A DNA stretch of 64,000 nt from Oscillospiraceae bacterium (GCA_009780435.1 WRAB01000010.1:1-64000), one strand, 5' to 3'. Positions 27,087-35,005 are shown, counted from the stretch's first letter. Made by a program: numbers and translations. Notes: a model not told the origin generated them from the sequence alone.

Positions 27087-27191
27087 TTAGTTGCCAACGA
27101 GATTTCCAAGAAAGCTGTTGATAAAACCAGTAACAACTGCAAACCCCTGGAACATACCTGTAAGCCACATACCTACACCAGCACCAAACAT
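27087..27191 (-). CDS. Micropeptide A2: 34-residue Gly-rich hydrophobic peptide
   Basis: Starts MFGAGVGMWLTGMFQGFAVV and ends LGNLVGN; uncharged, with several small-xxx-small patterns (GVGMW, G-x3-G) that favour helix packing in membranes. GGGAGGTG is seven bases before the ATG. It shares MFGAG-G-W with A1 but has diverged elsewhere, while the B genes stayed nearly identical. Pairing of one Gly-rich and one Phe/Trp-rich peptide resembles two-peptide bacteriocins, though without a double-glycine leader. Confidence 0.6.
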   Translation of the reverse strand: MFGAGVGMWLTGMFQGFAVVTGFINSFLGNLVGN

Positions 27192-27319
27192 ATCTTTGCA
27201 CCTCCCGTTAGAATATTTTTGAAAATAGCAAAGTGAATGCCGAACAGGGCATTAGCTTTGTCGTAAAGCAGTTATTCTTTATTTTCAAAAAATCACCGCT
27301 TTTACTACGTGATAAAAAC

Positions 27320-27409
27320 TTAAGAGATAAAGAGGAAAAATGAAGCAACACCTGTCATCAGTGCTGACCAAGTCAGGCCAACCCATGTAAGAAATCCAGT
27401 TCCTAGCAT
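27320..27409 (-). CDS. Micropeptide B1: 29-residue hydrophobic peptide
   Basis: Starts MLGTGFLTWVGLTWSALMTG and ends VASFFLFIS. AAAGGAG lies ten bases upstream of the ATG. Exactly 384 bp from its twin B2. A longer shadow frame (27285-27488) covers it in another phase, which hides it from normal gene calling. No charged residues and two Trp. Confidence 0.6.
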   Translation of the reverse strand: MLGTGFLTWVGLTWSALMTGVASFFLFIS

Positions 27410-27529
27410 AATTGCAGTTCTCCTTTCCTGTATACTGTTGCCCTTCAAAACAATTGAAACTTACTGGGGACACCTTCTCAAGCTTCAACGCAATTAAAGC
27501 GCCATGCGTACGCGTTTACGTGTTTTTGA

Positions 27530-27631
27530 TTAGCCGCCGAACCCGCCGAGAATGGCCTGGAACATTGCGCCAATGCTGGCAAAAACCGAAAAACCTCTTA
27601 CGATCCAAGAACCTGTGCCTGCACCAAACAT
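27530..27631 (-). CDS. Micropeptide A1: 33-residue Gly-rich hydrophobic peptide
   Basis: Starts MFGAGTGSWIVRGFSVFASI and ends AILGGFGG; one Arg, no acidic residue. GGAGG is nine bases before the ATG. It is the first gene of the array; a TTGACA-17-TAATAT promoter lies 125 bases upstream. Its N-terminus matches A2 (MFGAG-G-W). It carries no signal peptide, as in leaderless bacteriocins, but is less cationic than the known ones. Confidence 0.6.
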   Translation of the reverse strand: MFGAGTGSWIVRGFSVFASIGAMFQAILGGFGG

Positions 27632-27700
27632 TTAGTCGTACCTCCATAATAATTTTTTTGAAATAACATAATTATATAAGTTTAATGCCCAACAAATCAC

Positions 27701-27742
27701 GTGTCCCTATGATAAGAATTACTTAATTCGATAGGACACTAA
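27701..27742 (-). other. Leader hairpin of the micropeptide transcript
   Basis: Within the predicted 5' UTR, GTGTCCTAT pairs with ATAGGGACAC, and inside this an inner hairpin pairs GAATTA with TAATTC. The double stem starts a few bases after the predicted transcription start. It may stabilise the RNA or bind a regulator. Confidence 0.45.
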
Positions 27743-27755
27743 ACTTTTGCTACTC

Positions 27756-27784
27756 ATATTACACTTCTTTTTTCCTAATGTCAA
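27756..27784 (-). promoter_or_regulatory. Promoter of the micropeptide array
   Basis: Minus-strand TTGACA (27784-27779), 17-bp spacer, TAATAT (27761-27756). Predicted start near 27749, giving a 118-nt leader before A1. Confidence 0.8.
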
Positions 27785-27921
27785 CCATTTTCTCTAAATT
27801 TTTTGCTGTTTTTCAATGCTATAATGCTCTGAAAACATCATAACATTCATATATAGCATTATATGTAAAAAATAACGATACAATATAAAACTATACAAAA
27901 ATTATAAAGTTTCTTGAAATT

Positions 27922-27941
27922 GGTACAATTTCTATTGTACC
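27922..27941. promoter_or_regulatory. Palindromic operator candidate
   Basis: GGTACAAT-TTCT-ATTGTACC is a perfect 8-bp inverted repeat with a 4-bp spacer. It lies in the divergent region between the micropeptide promoter and the SLH promoter, 26 bases upstream of the latter's -35 box. Shape and position fit a dimeric repressor or activator. Confidence 0.5.
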
Positions 27942-27966
27942 CTCGCATTTTTCAGTGTTGAAAATG

Positions 27967-27994
27967 TTGACATTGGTTTTTTTTGTGTTAAAAT
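27967..27994 (+). promoter_or_regulatory. Promoter of the first SLH gene
   Basis: TTGACA (27967-27972), 16-bp spacer, TAAAAT (27989-27994). Predicted start near 28001, about 60 bases before the ATG. Confidence 0.7.
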
Positions 27995-28060
27995 AATCTT
28001 TAATAAACTACATGGCAATACGATAGCAGTACGTAGTAGCAAAGGAGAATATATTTTAAC

Positions 28061-30184
28061 ATGAAAGCAAAACGATTTTTAGCAATTCTTGTCTCTGTGC
28101 TGATGGTTCTGACGCTGTTCCCGGCGGCCGCACTTGCAGACACGGAGACGCCCCCAACAATCAACTTCCCAGCTGTGGGCGGGACATTTCTGGCTTCAGA
28201 TGGCGTGGCTTGGCGTGTGTTGCACGCGGATAGCGCCGGCAACCATCTGATTATCACCGAGCATGTGCATCAATGGGCGGTCCACAGCCCCACCTCCGGA
28301 TGGCGCCCTCTTGCGGACTCTAACTTGCGCACGACATTAGACAATTGGATCCTTGCGCCGGAACTTGCAGCAAACGCGTTGACGCCGGTGGGCGCAGATA
28401 CTGATGTGCGTTCCGCACCTGGCAATTTCAGCAGAAGTGAAAATACACCTGCCGGCCGCACCTCTCCTGGGGCGCCGATTCCGGCTGCAACTGCGGCAAC
28501 AGGGTTGTTTTTACTCTCCATTTCAGAAGTCAACGAATACTTTTCGCATCCCCTAGCGCGCATCGCGTTTACTGCACCGCTTGCACCTGGTGCACTGATA
28601 CAGACCACCCACTGGTGGCTCCGGTCTCCCGGTAATCCGGGCACACAGTCCCAGGCCACAATTGTCCACCTCCTCGACGGCGAGGTCAGCCCTTGGATAC
28701 ACCACAGCATGACACATGGTGTCCGGCCCGCTCTGTGGGTAAGTGACGGGACGATCTCTCTGCCGCCCTGCTGCAATCCGGACTGTATCTGCGACCCCTG
28801 CGAATGTGAACCCGGAGATTGTTGCTGTGATCCCATAGACTGCGGCAACCCCAACTGCACCTGCGACCCCTGTACGTGTGAACCCGGAGACTGTTGCTGT
28901 GATCCCATAGACTGCGGCAACCCCAACTGCACCTGCGATCCCTGCGAGTGTGAGCCCGGAGACTGTTGCGATCCGCCCTGTGACTGTCCGGTTTGCAGCT
29001 GCACAGACTGCACCTGCAACGATCCGCCAATCTGCAACTGCCCCGGTACGGGCTGCGATTGTGCAGATTGCAACTGCACAGACTGCGACTGCGACGACAT
29101 CCCTTGTGATTGCAATGCAAACTGCGATTGTGCAGACTGCAACTGCACAGACTGCGACTGTGGCACCCCCTGTGACTGCAATGCCAATTGCGACTGTGTC
29201 GATTGCAACTGCACAGACTGCGACTGTGATGTAGCGCAGGTTCTGTTCTTCTGGAACTACGACGTTGCAGACGACAAAGACGAACTCTTCTATGAGAACA
29301 CAGTTCGTTTAGGCACAACTCTGACAGTGCCAACTGCTGGCGCCCCTGTCCGTGAAGGCTACATTTTTAGCGGCTGGTATTTAGAACCAGCAAATGAGAC
29401 AGCCAAAGGCTTCGATACATACGTGACGGAAGCCCTTCTCTGCGATGACGAAGGTCACCTGCGTCTCTACGCGAGCTGGTCGCCGGCGGAGCAGCTCCAC
29501 AGATGGTTCATGCAAGGTACTGATACCGGCGTTTTTGTTCCACAAGGCATCATCACCAGAGGCGAAGTAGCGGCCATTCTGGTTCGCACCTTCGCACCGG
29601 CCTCTAGTCCGGCGTCTCCCCCGATAACCGTATTTACAGACGTGGCCGGCCACTGGGCATCAGGCTACATTGCCTGGGCGTATTTCCATGGCTTTATCCT
29701 AGGTGATCCGCCTGACGCATCAGGCAACCGCACATTCAGACCGACTGAACCCGTCTTGAGAGAAGAGCTTGCAGCCATGGTCGCACGGGCAGCAGAGCTT
29801 GACCTCACCGATACCGGTGTACCCAATTTCTCTGACGCCTGCCAGACCACCGAGTGGGCACGTCCCTACCTCTACGCCGTCGTCAACGAAGGTTGGCTAC
29901 GCGGCGACGGAAATAGTCTGCTCAGACCGACTGACGATATCGAAAGAGCCGAGGCAGCGGCAGTGATCGCCCGTGCGCTGGGCCGTTACGGTTCGATCAA
30001 TACAGCCAACCTGATAGACGTCGCCGACGATATCCGTCTCTTCCCAGACGTAAATCCTGCTGCATGGTACTTCTACCTAATCATTGAAGTTTCTCACAGC
30101 CACTACTTCCTGACAGAGACTGTGGTGAATGGCGAAACGTCAAGAGAGATGGAGCGGTGGACCGAAATCATTTGGCCTACCTAG
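28061..30184 (+). CDS. SLH-anchored surface protein with DUF6273-like domain and 54-Cys repeat region
   Basis: A 707-residue secreted protein. Seen: Sec signal peptide (about 1-27, LFPAAALA), a DUF6273-like domain (about 40-230, with WWLRSPGNPG and GVRPALWV), a cysteine-rich region of about 155 residues (237-391) holding about 54 Cys, an InlB B-repeat-like module (VREGYIFSGWYLEP), then three SLH repeats (FTDVAGHWASGYIAWA near 526, and two more) that bind secondary cell-wall polymers. The Cys region has 24-residue tandem repeats (CDPCECEPGDCCCDPIDCGN...) and then CDCADCNCTDCDC units. First of three paralogues. Metal binding or disulfide cross-linking is possible but unproven. Confidence 0.88.
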   Translation: MKAKRFLAILVSVLMVLTLFPAAALADTETPPTINFPAVGGTFLASDGVAWRVLHADSAGNHLIITEHVHQWAVHSPTSGWRPLADSNLRTTLDNWILAPELAANALTPVGADTDVRSAPGNFSRSENTPAGRTSPGAPIPAATAATGLFLLSISEVNEYFSHPLARIAFTAPLAPGALIQTTHWWLRSPGNPGTQSQATIVHLLDGEVSPWIHHSMTHGVRPALWVSDGTISLPPCCNPDCICDPCECEPGDCCCDPIDCGNPNCTCDPCTCEPGDCCCDPIDCGNPNCTCDPCECEPGDCCDPPCDCPVCSCTDCTCNDPPICNCPGTGCDCADCNCTDCDCDDIPCDCNANCDCADCNCTDCDCGTPCDCNANCDCVDCNCTDCDCDVAQVLFFWNYDVADDKDELFYENTVRLGTTLTVPTAGAPVREGYIFSGWYLEPANETAKGFDTYVTEALLCDDEGHLRLYASWSPAEQLHRWFMQGTDTGVFVPQGIITRGEVAAILVRTFAPASSPASPPITVFTDVAGHWASGYIAWAYFHGFILGDPPDASGNRTFRPTEPVLREELAAMVARAAELDLTDTGVPNFSDACQTTEWARPYLYAVVNEGWLRGDGNSLLRPTDDIERAEAAAVIARALGRYGSINTANLIDVADDIRLFPDVNPAAWYFYLIIEVSHSHYFLTETVVNGETSREMERWTEIIWPT
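28791..29232 (+). repeat. Cys-codon tandem repeats within the first SLH gene
   Basis: Three copies of a 72-bp unit (28791 onward) encode CDPCxCEPGDCCCDPIDCGN plus PNCT; the last is truncated. They are followed by three looser repeats of about 66 bp encoding CDCNANCDCADCNCTDCDC. All are in frame with no stop. Confidence 0.75.
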
Positions 30185-30240
30185 AGTACAATAATTGAGA
30201 TCGCCTTATATAACAATAAAAGAAAGTAGGTAAATGAACC

Positions 30241-31623
30241 ATGAGAGCAAACAGATTCAAGCGCGGCACAATGAAACTCATATCTATGGTGCTCGTTGTC
30301 GTAATGCTGCTGGGTAGCACCTTTGTGTGGGCCTCCGCCGATGACTATTCGCAGGAGCCGGAATTAGCGGCCTCGGCTGTGCAAAGATTTCGGGATTCAA
30401 GCGGCGTAGTTTGGCGCATACTCCACGAGGACGCGAACGGCAACCTTCTGATTATCACCGAGCATGTACACCAATGGGCGCTCCACAGCCCCAGCTCCGG
30501 ATGGCTCCCTCTTGGGGACTCTCACTTGCGCACGACATTAGACAATTGGAACCTTGCACCTGAGGTCGCGGCAAACGCATTGACGCCCCTGGGCGCAAAC
30601 ACCGATGTGCGCAACACACCCGGCAGTTTTAACAGACATGAAAATGCACCTGCCGGTCGCACTTCTCCTGGACTACCAATTCCGGCTGCAAATGCGGCAA
30701 CAGGATTGTTTTTACTCTCCATTTCAGAAGTCAACGAATACTTTTCACATCCCCTAGCGCGTCTGGCGTATAGCATTCATACGCCTGGTTTGCAGACGAC
30801 ACATTGGTGGCTCCGCTCCCCCGGCAATCCAGGCACGCAGTCTGAGGCCACAATTGTCCACCTCCTCGACGGCGAGATCAGCCCTTGGATACACTACGGC
30901 ATGACACTCGGCGTTCGGCCCGCCCTATGGGTGAGTGGCGACCTAGTAGCACCGCAGTTCCACAAGTGGTTCATGCAAGGCAATGAGCATGGTCAGTTCG
31001 CCCCCCACGGCATCATCACCAGAGGAGAAGTAGCAGCCATTCTGGTTCGCACCTTCGCACCGGGTACTGACCCGACGAATCCCCCGGTGTCGGTATTTTC
31101 GGATGTCGCCAACCATTGGGCAGCAGGCTACATTGCCTGGGCGTATTACCACGGCTTTGTCCGGGGCGATCTGCCTGACGCGGAAGGCAACCGCACATTC
31201 AGACCGACTGAACCCGTTTTGAGAGAAGAACTTGCAGCCATGACCGTAAGAGCAGCAGGACTTGATATCACTAACACTGGCACAATCAACTTCCCGGATG
31301 CCGGCGAGATCAGCCATTGGGCCCGCCCCTACATCTACGTTGCTGTCCGCGAAGGTTGGTTGCGCGGCGACGGAAGCGGTCTGCTCCGACCGACTGACGA
31401 CATCGAAAGAGCTGAGGCAGCCGCAATTGTTGCCCGTGCACTGGGCCGTTATGGCTCGCTCAACTCTGCTAGTTTGGCAGACGTCGCAAATAATCTCCGT
31501 CTCTTCCCGGACGTTGCAAGAGGGACATGGTTCTTCTACTTAGTCATCGAAGTTTCCCACAGCCACTACTTCTGGTCAACTGCAGGAATGGAGCGGTGGA
31601 TCGCCGTCACTTGGCCCACCTAA
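30241..31623 (+). CDS. SLH-anchored surface protein with DUF6273-like domain
   Basis: A 460-residue paralogue of the preceding protein. Seen: signal peptide (about 1-32, VMLLGSTFVWASA), DUF6273-like domain (about 45-235) nearly identical in long stretches to the first protein, then directly three SLH repeats (FSDVANHWAAGYIAWAYYHG near 285). It lacks the Cys-rich and InlB-like regions. ATG is preceded by GAAAGTAGGTA, a leader shared with the third paralogue. The 56-bp gap to the first gene implies co-transcription. Confidence 0.88.
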   Translation: MRANRFKRGTMKLISMVLVVVMLLGSTFVWASADDYSQEPELAASAVQRFRDSSGVVWRILHEDANGNLLIITEHVHQWALHSPSSGWLPLGDSHLRTTLDNWNLAPEVAANALTPLGANTDVRNTPGSFNRHENAPAGRTSPGLPIPAANAATGLFLLSISEVNEYFSHPLARLAYSIHTPGLQTTHWWLRSPGNPGTQSEATIVHLLDGEISPWIHYGMTLGVRPALWVSGDLVAPQFHKWFMQGNEHGQFAPHGIITRGEVAAILVRTFAPGTDPTNPPVSVFSDVANHWAAGYIAWAYYHGFVRGDLPDAEGNRTFRPTEPVLREELAAMTVRAAGLDITNTGTINFPDAGEISHWARPYIYVAVREGWLRGDGSGLLRPTDDIERAEAAAIVARALGRYGSLNSASLADVANNLRLFPDVARGTWFFYLVIEVSHSHYFWSTAGMERWIAVTWPT

Positions 31624-31643
31624 GTACAATAAGCAATGGTCTC

Positions 31644-31682
31644 ATACTACAAAGACGACTATAATAGTCGTCTTTGTAGTAT
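31644..31682. other. Perfect 18-bp-stem palindrome between SLH genes
   Basis: ATACTACAAAGACGACTA and its exact complement are separated by TAA. It lies 21 bases after the second SLH stop codon. There is no T tail, so it is more likely an mRNA 3'-end stabiliser or processing site than an intrinsic terminator. Confidence 0.55.
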
Positions 31683-31739
31683 AAAGCACAAATAGTCGAT
31701 ACCCTTATACAACAGCAATGGAAAGTAGGTACAGAAGTC

Positions 31740-33338
31740 ATGAGGACAAGCAAGTTCGGACGCGGTATGACGAAACTCATCGCATTGGCACTCGTCATTG
31801 TACTGGTACTGGGCGGTACCGCTACGTGGGCCGCCGCCGACACCCCCGCTCCACCACCACCCCAGCTCAACTTCCCGCCTGTGGGCGGGCTGTTCGCCGA
31901 TTCGACAGGCCTAATTTGGCGTGTACTCCACGAGGACGGAAACGGCAACCGTTTGATTATCACCGAAGAAATACAAATTGCACTGTGGTATGCCACACTC
32001 CCGGATGTCCGTTGGGTCCCTTTCGCCCAGTCTAATCTACGCGCAGCATTAAACGGCGCGGGTCTCGCACCGGAGATTGCGGCAAATGCCCTGATGCCGC
32101 TCGGCATAGGCACCGACGTACGTAGCACACTTGGCAACTTTAACGCAGAGGAAAATGAGCCTGCCGGTCTCACCTCTGCCGGGCCGCGGGCGACAGTGTC
32201 GCAACAGGGATTGTTTATACTCTCCATTTCAGAGGCGAATGAATACTTTGCAGATGACGAAGCGCGTCAGGCATATGGCGGCGCGAGTTGGTGGCTCCGA
32301 TCTCCTGGCAATACGGGCGCGCTTACGGCCACAACGGTGCTGGGCTCTGGCGCTATCACTCTTTCGCAATCTTTTATGAATCATGGACTCCGTCCCGCTT
32401 TGTGGGTGGATGGCACCTCTGTTGTACCACCCTGCTGCGATCTGTACCCGGACTGCACCTGTGACGAACAACCCTGCTGTGATCTGTACCCGGATTGCAA
32501 CTGCGACGAACCGCCCTGCTGTGATCTGTACCCGGATTGCAACTGCGACGAACCGCCCTGCTGTGATCTGTACCCGGACTGCCGCTGTGACGAACCGCCC
32601 TGCTGCAATCTGTATCCGGATTGCAACTGTGATGAGCAGCCCTGCTGCCCAGAATATCCGGCCTGCACATGCCCGGAGTTCCATGCGGCCTATATGTTCG
32701 GAGACCCTTACGGCAACTTCCACCCACGGGACAGTATCACCCGTGCAGAAGTCGCAGTAATCCTTGCCAGAACCCATATTGAGGGCTATGAGTCCAACGC
32801 TCTGCCTCCCGGTATGACCAGCTTTCCATTTAACGACATAGCGGCCCATTGGGCGCGCTTCTATATCGCTTGGGCCTACGATGCAAATTTGATACGAGGG
32901 TATGCAGGCAACTTCAGTCCGAATGAGTTCATCACAAGACAAGAACTCGCGGCTGTCCTCGCAAGAGCCAGAGGAGACGTCCGTCCCGCAGGCATCAACC
33001 CCTTCTTCGATGCCGATACCGTATGCCCCTGGGCAGCGAACTATGTATACACGGTATACCGTGCAGGCGTAATGGTCGGCGACGACCATCTCAACTTTAA
33101 TCCGCAGAATCCCATTAGCCGCGCGGAGGTGGCAACCGCCGTGAACCGTATGTTAGGCCGGATCGACAGCCAAAGGGCGCTCGGGTTGGCCGAGCTGGTG
33201 AATGCAAACTCCGCACGTAGCTTCCCAGATGTAGCAGACACCGCTTGGTATTTCCCATCCGTACTAGCCGCGGCAAACGACCACTATCTGACACGGAATG
33301 AAGATGGCACAATTAACTGGAAAAAAATCGTGCAGTAA
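31740..33338 (+). CDS. SLH-anchored surface protein with CCDLYPDC repeats
   Basis: A 532-residue third paralogue. Seen: signal peptide (about 1-33, LGGTATWAAA), DUF6273-like domain (about 45-225, SWWLRSPGNTG and GLRPALWVDG), about 80 residues of Cys-rich repeats (24 Cys; unit CCDLYPDCNCDEPP, five copies and one degenerate), then three SLH repeats (FNDIAAHWARFYIAWAYDAN near 361). The Cys repeat is unrelated in unit to that of the first protein, though both sit between DUF6273-like and SLH parts. It ends with a strong terminator. Confidence 0.88.
   Translation: MRTSKFGRGMTKLIALALVIVLVLGGTATWAAADTPAPPPPQLNFPPVGGLFADSTGLIWRVLHEDGNGNRLIITEEIQIALWYATLPDVRWVPFAQSNLRAALNGAGLAPEIAANALMPLGIGTDVRSTLGNFNAEENEPAGLTSAGPRATVSQQGLFILSISEANEYFADDEARQAYGGASWWLRSPGNTGALTATTVLGSGAITLSQSFMNHGLRPALWVDGTSVVPPCCDLYPDCTCDEQPCCDLYPDCNCDEPPCCDLYPDCNCDEPPCCDLYPDCRCDEPPCCNLYPDCNCDEQPCCPEYPACTCPEFHAAYMFGDPYGNFHPRDSITRAEVAVILARTHIEGYESNALPPGMTSFPFNDIAAHWARFYIAWAYDANLIRGYAGNFSPNEFITRQELAAVLARARGDVRPAGINPFFDADTVCPWAANYVYTVYRAGVMVGDDHLNFNPQNPISRAEVATAVNRMLGRIDSQRALGLAELVNANSARSFPDVADTAWYFPSVLAAANDHYLTRNEDGTINWKKIVQ
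32431..32670 (+). repeat. 42-bp Cys-codon tandem repeat in the third SLH gene
   Basis: Five units of 42 bp encoding CCDLYPDCNCDEPP with minor changes, plus a degenerate sixth (CCPEYPACTC). Near-identical DNA between units indicates recent slippage-type expansion. Confidence 0.8.
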
Positions 33339-33365
33339 ACATTGCCTAAAGTCATAGTCTGATTG

Positions 33366-33404
33366 AAACGACCCACAGGGAAGCTCCCTGTGGGTCGTTT
33401 TTAC
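33366..33404 (+). terminator. Intrinsic terminator of the SLH operon
   Basis: ACGACCCACAGGGA pairs with TCCCTGTGGGTCGT around 3 nt and is followed by TTTTTA. A second GC-rich inverted repeat (GGGGCCGGCGT/ACGCCGGCCCC) follows at 33405-33432. Confidence 0.85.
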
Positions 33405-33470
33405 GGGGCCGGCGTGCTACGACGCCGGCCCCGCCTGTTATACTAGATTAACTTCAAAAGCGTCTCGCTT

Positions 33471-34046
33471 TTACTTCCACTTGGGGTTGTCAATGATGGT
33501 GGGCTTTCCGTCCCGCTCTACGATCAACTTGCGGTAGCCCTTCGTCTCAATCGTGCCGTAGTCGTGTCCCGCATCCCCGCGGAAGGCGAAAAACGTCACC
33601 AGAGGCGTATCTCCCGTATTGATGCTCCGGTGCGCGTACCGCTTGGGAACATAGACCATCTTTCCGGGTTCTAACGCATAGGCCTCCCAATCTCCCTCCG
33701 GATTCTCCACCAGCATATAGCCCTGACCGGACAGCGTGTAATACACTTCCGCCGTATCCAATATGGTGTGAAAATGTCCCTTCGTCATGAAATACTCTTC
33801 GCCCACTTTGCCCGGATATGTAATAGATGCCCCGGCGGCCACATCCCCAGGATGCTCCGGTGCGCCAATCTCGTAGAACTCATACACCAGCGGATCGCCC
33901 TTTGCGATCAACTCTGCCTCGGCCACGGAGTCGGCAAACATCCCCTGCATCTGCGAGAGCAGACGCTTTGTCGATACCGCCGTTTTCGACAACCCGGTCT
34001 CTTTATCAAAATCCAGTACAAACCCTTTTTCCCAATCATATGCCAT
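33471..34046 (-). CDS. Cupin-type glucose-6-phosphate isomerase
   Basis: A 191-residue cupin of the archaeal-type phosphoglucose isomerase family (PF06560), which interconverts glucose-6-phosphate and fructose-6-phosphate or acts on a related sugar phosphate. Seen: metal ligands in TKGHFHT and TAEVYYTLSGQG (about residues 86-105) and the distal His in VPKRYAHRS (about 139). Full family length. It follows the shikimate-dehydrogenase-like gene by 29 bases on the same strand and shares its promoter and TGTAATTACA operator. A sugar other than glucose is possible given the context. Confidence 0.9.
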   Translation of the reverse strand: MAYDWEKGFVLDFDKETGLSKTAVSTKRLLSQMQGMFADSVAEAELIAKGDPLVYEFYEIGAPEHPGDVAAGASITYPGKVGEEYFMTKGHFHTILDTAEVYYTLSGQGYMLVENPEGDWEAYALEPGKMVYVPKRYAHRSINTGDTPLVTFFAFRGDAGHDYGTIETKGYRKLIVERDGKPTIIDNPKWK

Positions 34047-34075
34047 GTCGCTGTTCCTCCCTATTTTTATGCTTT

Positions 34076-35005
34076 TTATGCGTTCTTTGCGATCTCGCTT
34101 AATTTTTCGAGCATTTCACCCTCAATGGGGATCTGAAACACCTCGGAAATGACCTGGGTCCAGCCGTGGATGAAATAGATCCAGCCGTCTTCCACGTGCA
34201 GATTCTTCGCATCCTTTTGCGCCTCGGCTTGGCGCATAAAAAGAAGGTCCCCCCTGTAGTTGATCTCCCATACCAGGCTGTTTTTTGAATAGTCTACATC
34301 GTCTGTGGTCGGGGAGCCGGGTGCGTCTTTGCCCAGCCCGGTGGCGTTGACCACCAGAGAATAAGGTGGCAGTTTCGCGATCACCGCGTCGTTTTCGGCG
34401 GGGGTCGGGCAGTGGATACAGGTGAGATTGATCCGATCCGCCACGCGCTTCAGATGCTCTTGCGCAGAGGCGAGCCGGGGCGTGCTACGATTACAGATTG
34501 TGACTCTCTTCGGCACATTATCGCCCCATTTTTCCTGGGCAAAATAGAGGGACATGGCAAGAGAACTGCCACCGGCCCCCAAAAGAACCACTTCCCCGCC
34601 ATGATCCTTCCAGAAGTTTGTAGGCACAAAGTTTTCTAAAGAGAGTCCGCTGGAGATGGGATCCTTCGCGTGGGCGCAAAACTTCCCATCCCGCTTGGAC
34701 AGACACGACACCTCGCTGAGTTCCTCGGCATAGGGGTCAATGTAGTCAAACATGTCGCGGCAGGCGTTGAATAGATCAATTTTATGGGTCGTCACAAGAG
34801 CCCCCATGGACAGGGGATCATTCTTGAGAAATTCCACCACTTTGCGGTACTCTTCCGCAGGGGCATGTAATGGCAGATCAATTCCTTTGATCGGTGTGTC
34901 TTCCAGTCCCAATGCTTCAGCCCACTTGGGAAAAACCTTCATGATGGAAGATGACTTCGTCGTCACGCCGATGAAATATAACGTCGGTCGGGTCGCAGGC
35001 ATCAT
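34076..35005 (-). CDS. Shikimate dehydrogenase-like protein
   Basis: A 309-residue two-domain protein of the AroE fold. Seen: a substrate-domain start YFIGVTTKSSS, catalytic-lysine region ALVTTHK (about residue 71), CAHAKDPISSG in place of the usual NTDxxG, a Rossmann motif VLLGAGGSSLAMS near 140, and NATGLG near 228. The substrate-loop differences and the catabolic setting suggest a substrate other than shikimate, such as quinate, a cyclitol or a sugar acid. Start at 35005 is chosen because AGGAG precedes it by seven bases. Confidence 0.8.
   Translation of the reverse strand: MMPATRPTLYFIGVTTKSSSIMKVFPKWAEALGLEDTPIKGIDLPLHAPAEEYRKVVEFLKNDPLSMGALVTTHKIDLFNACRDMFDYIDPYAEELSEVSCLSKRDGKFCAHAKDPISSGLSLENFVPTNFWKDHGGEVVLLGAGGSSLAMSLYFAQEKWGDNVPKRVTICNRSTPRLASAQEHLKRVADRINLTCIHCPTPAENDAVIAKLPPYSLVVNATGLGKDAPGSPTTDDVDYSKNSLVWEINYRGDLLFMRQAEAQKDAKNLHVEDGWIYFIHGWTQVISEVFQIPIEGEMLEKLSEIAKNA

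Noticed and set aside
27019-27488. 60- and 67-codon minus-strand frames (27019-27201 and 27285-27488) as the real genes of the AT-rich region
   Set aside because: They lack ribosome sites and run in a different phase over the micropeptide ORFs, which have good sites and a repeated pattern.
28791-29232. Regular repeats that might suggest a CRISPR array
   Set aside because: The repeats are in frame, have no unique spacers, and encode protein.
28270-29333. Long minus-strand frames rich in Gln/Ser and Arg/Cys opposite the Cys-rich region
   Set aside because: They are shadows of the tandem TGC/TGT-GAC repeats of the SLH gene; no ribosome sites and biased composition.
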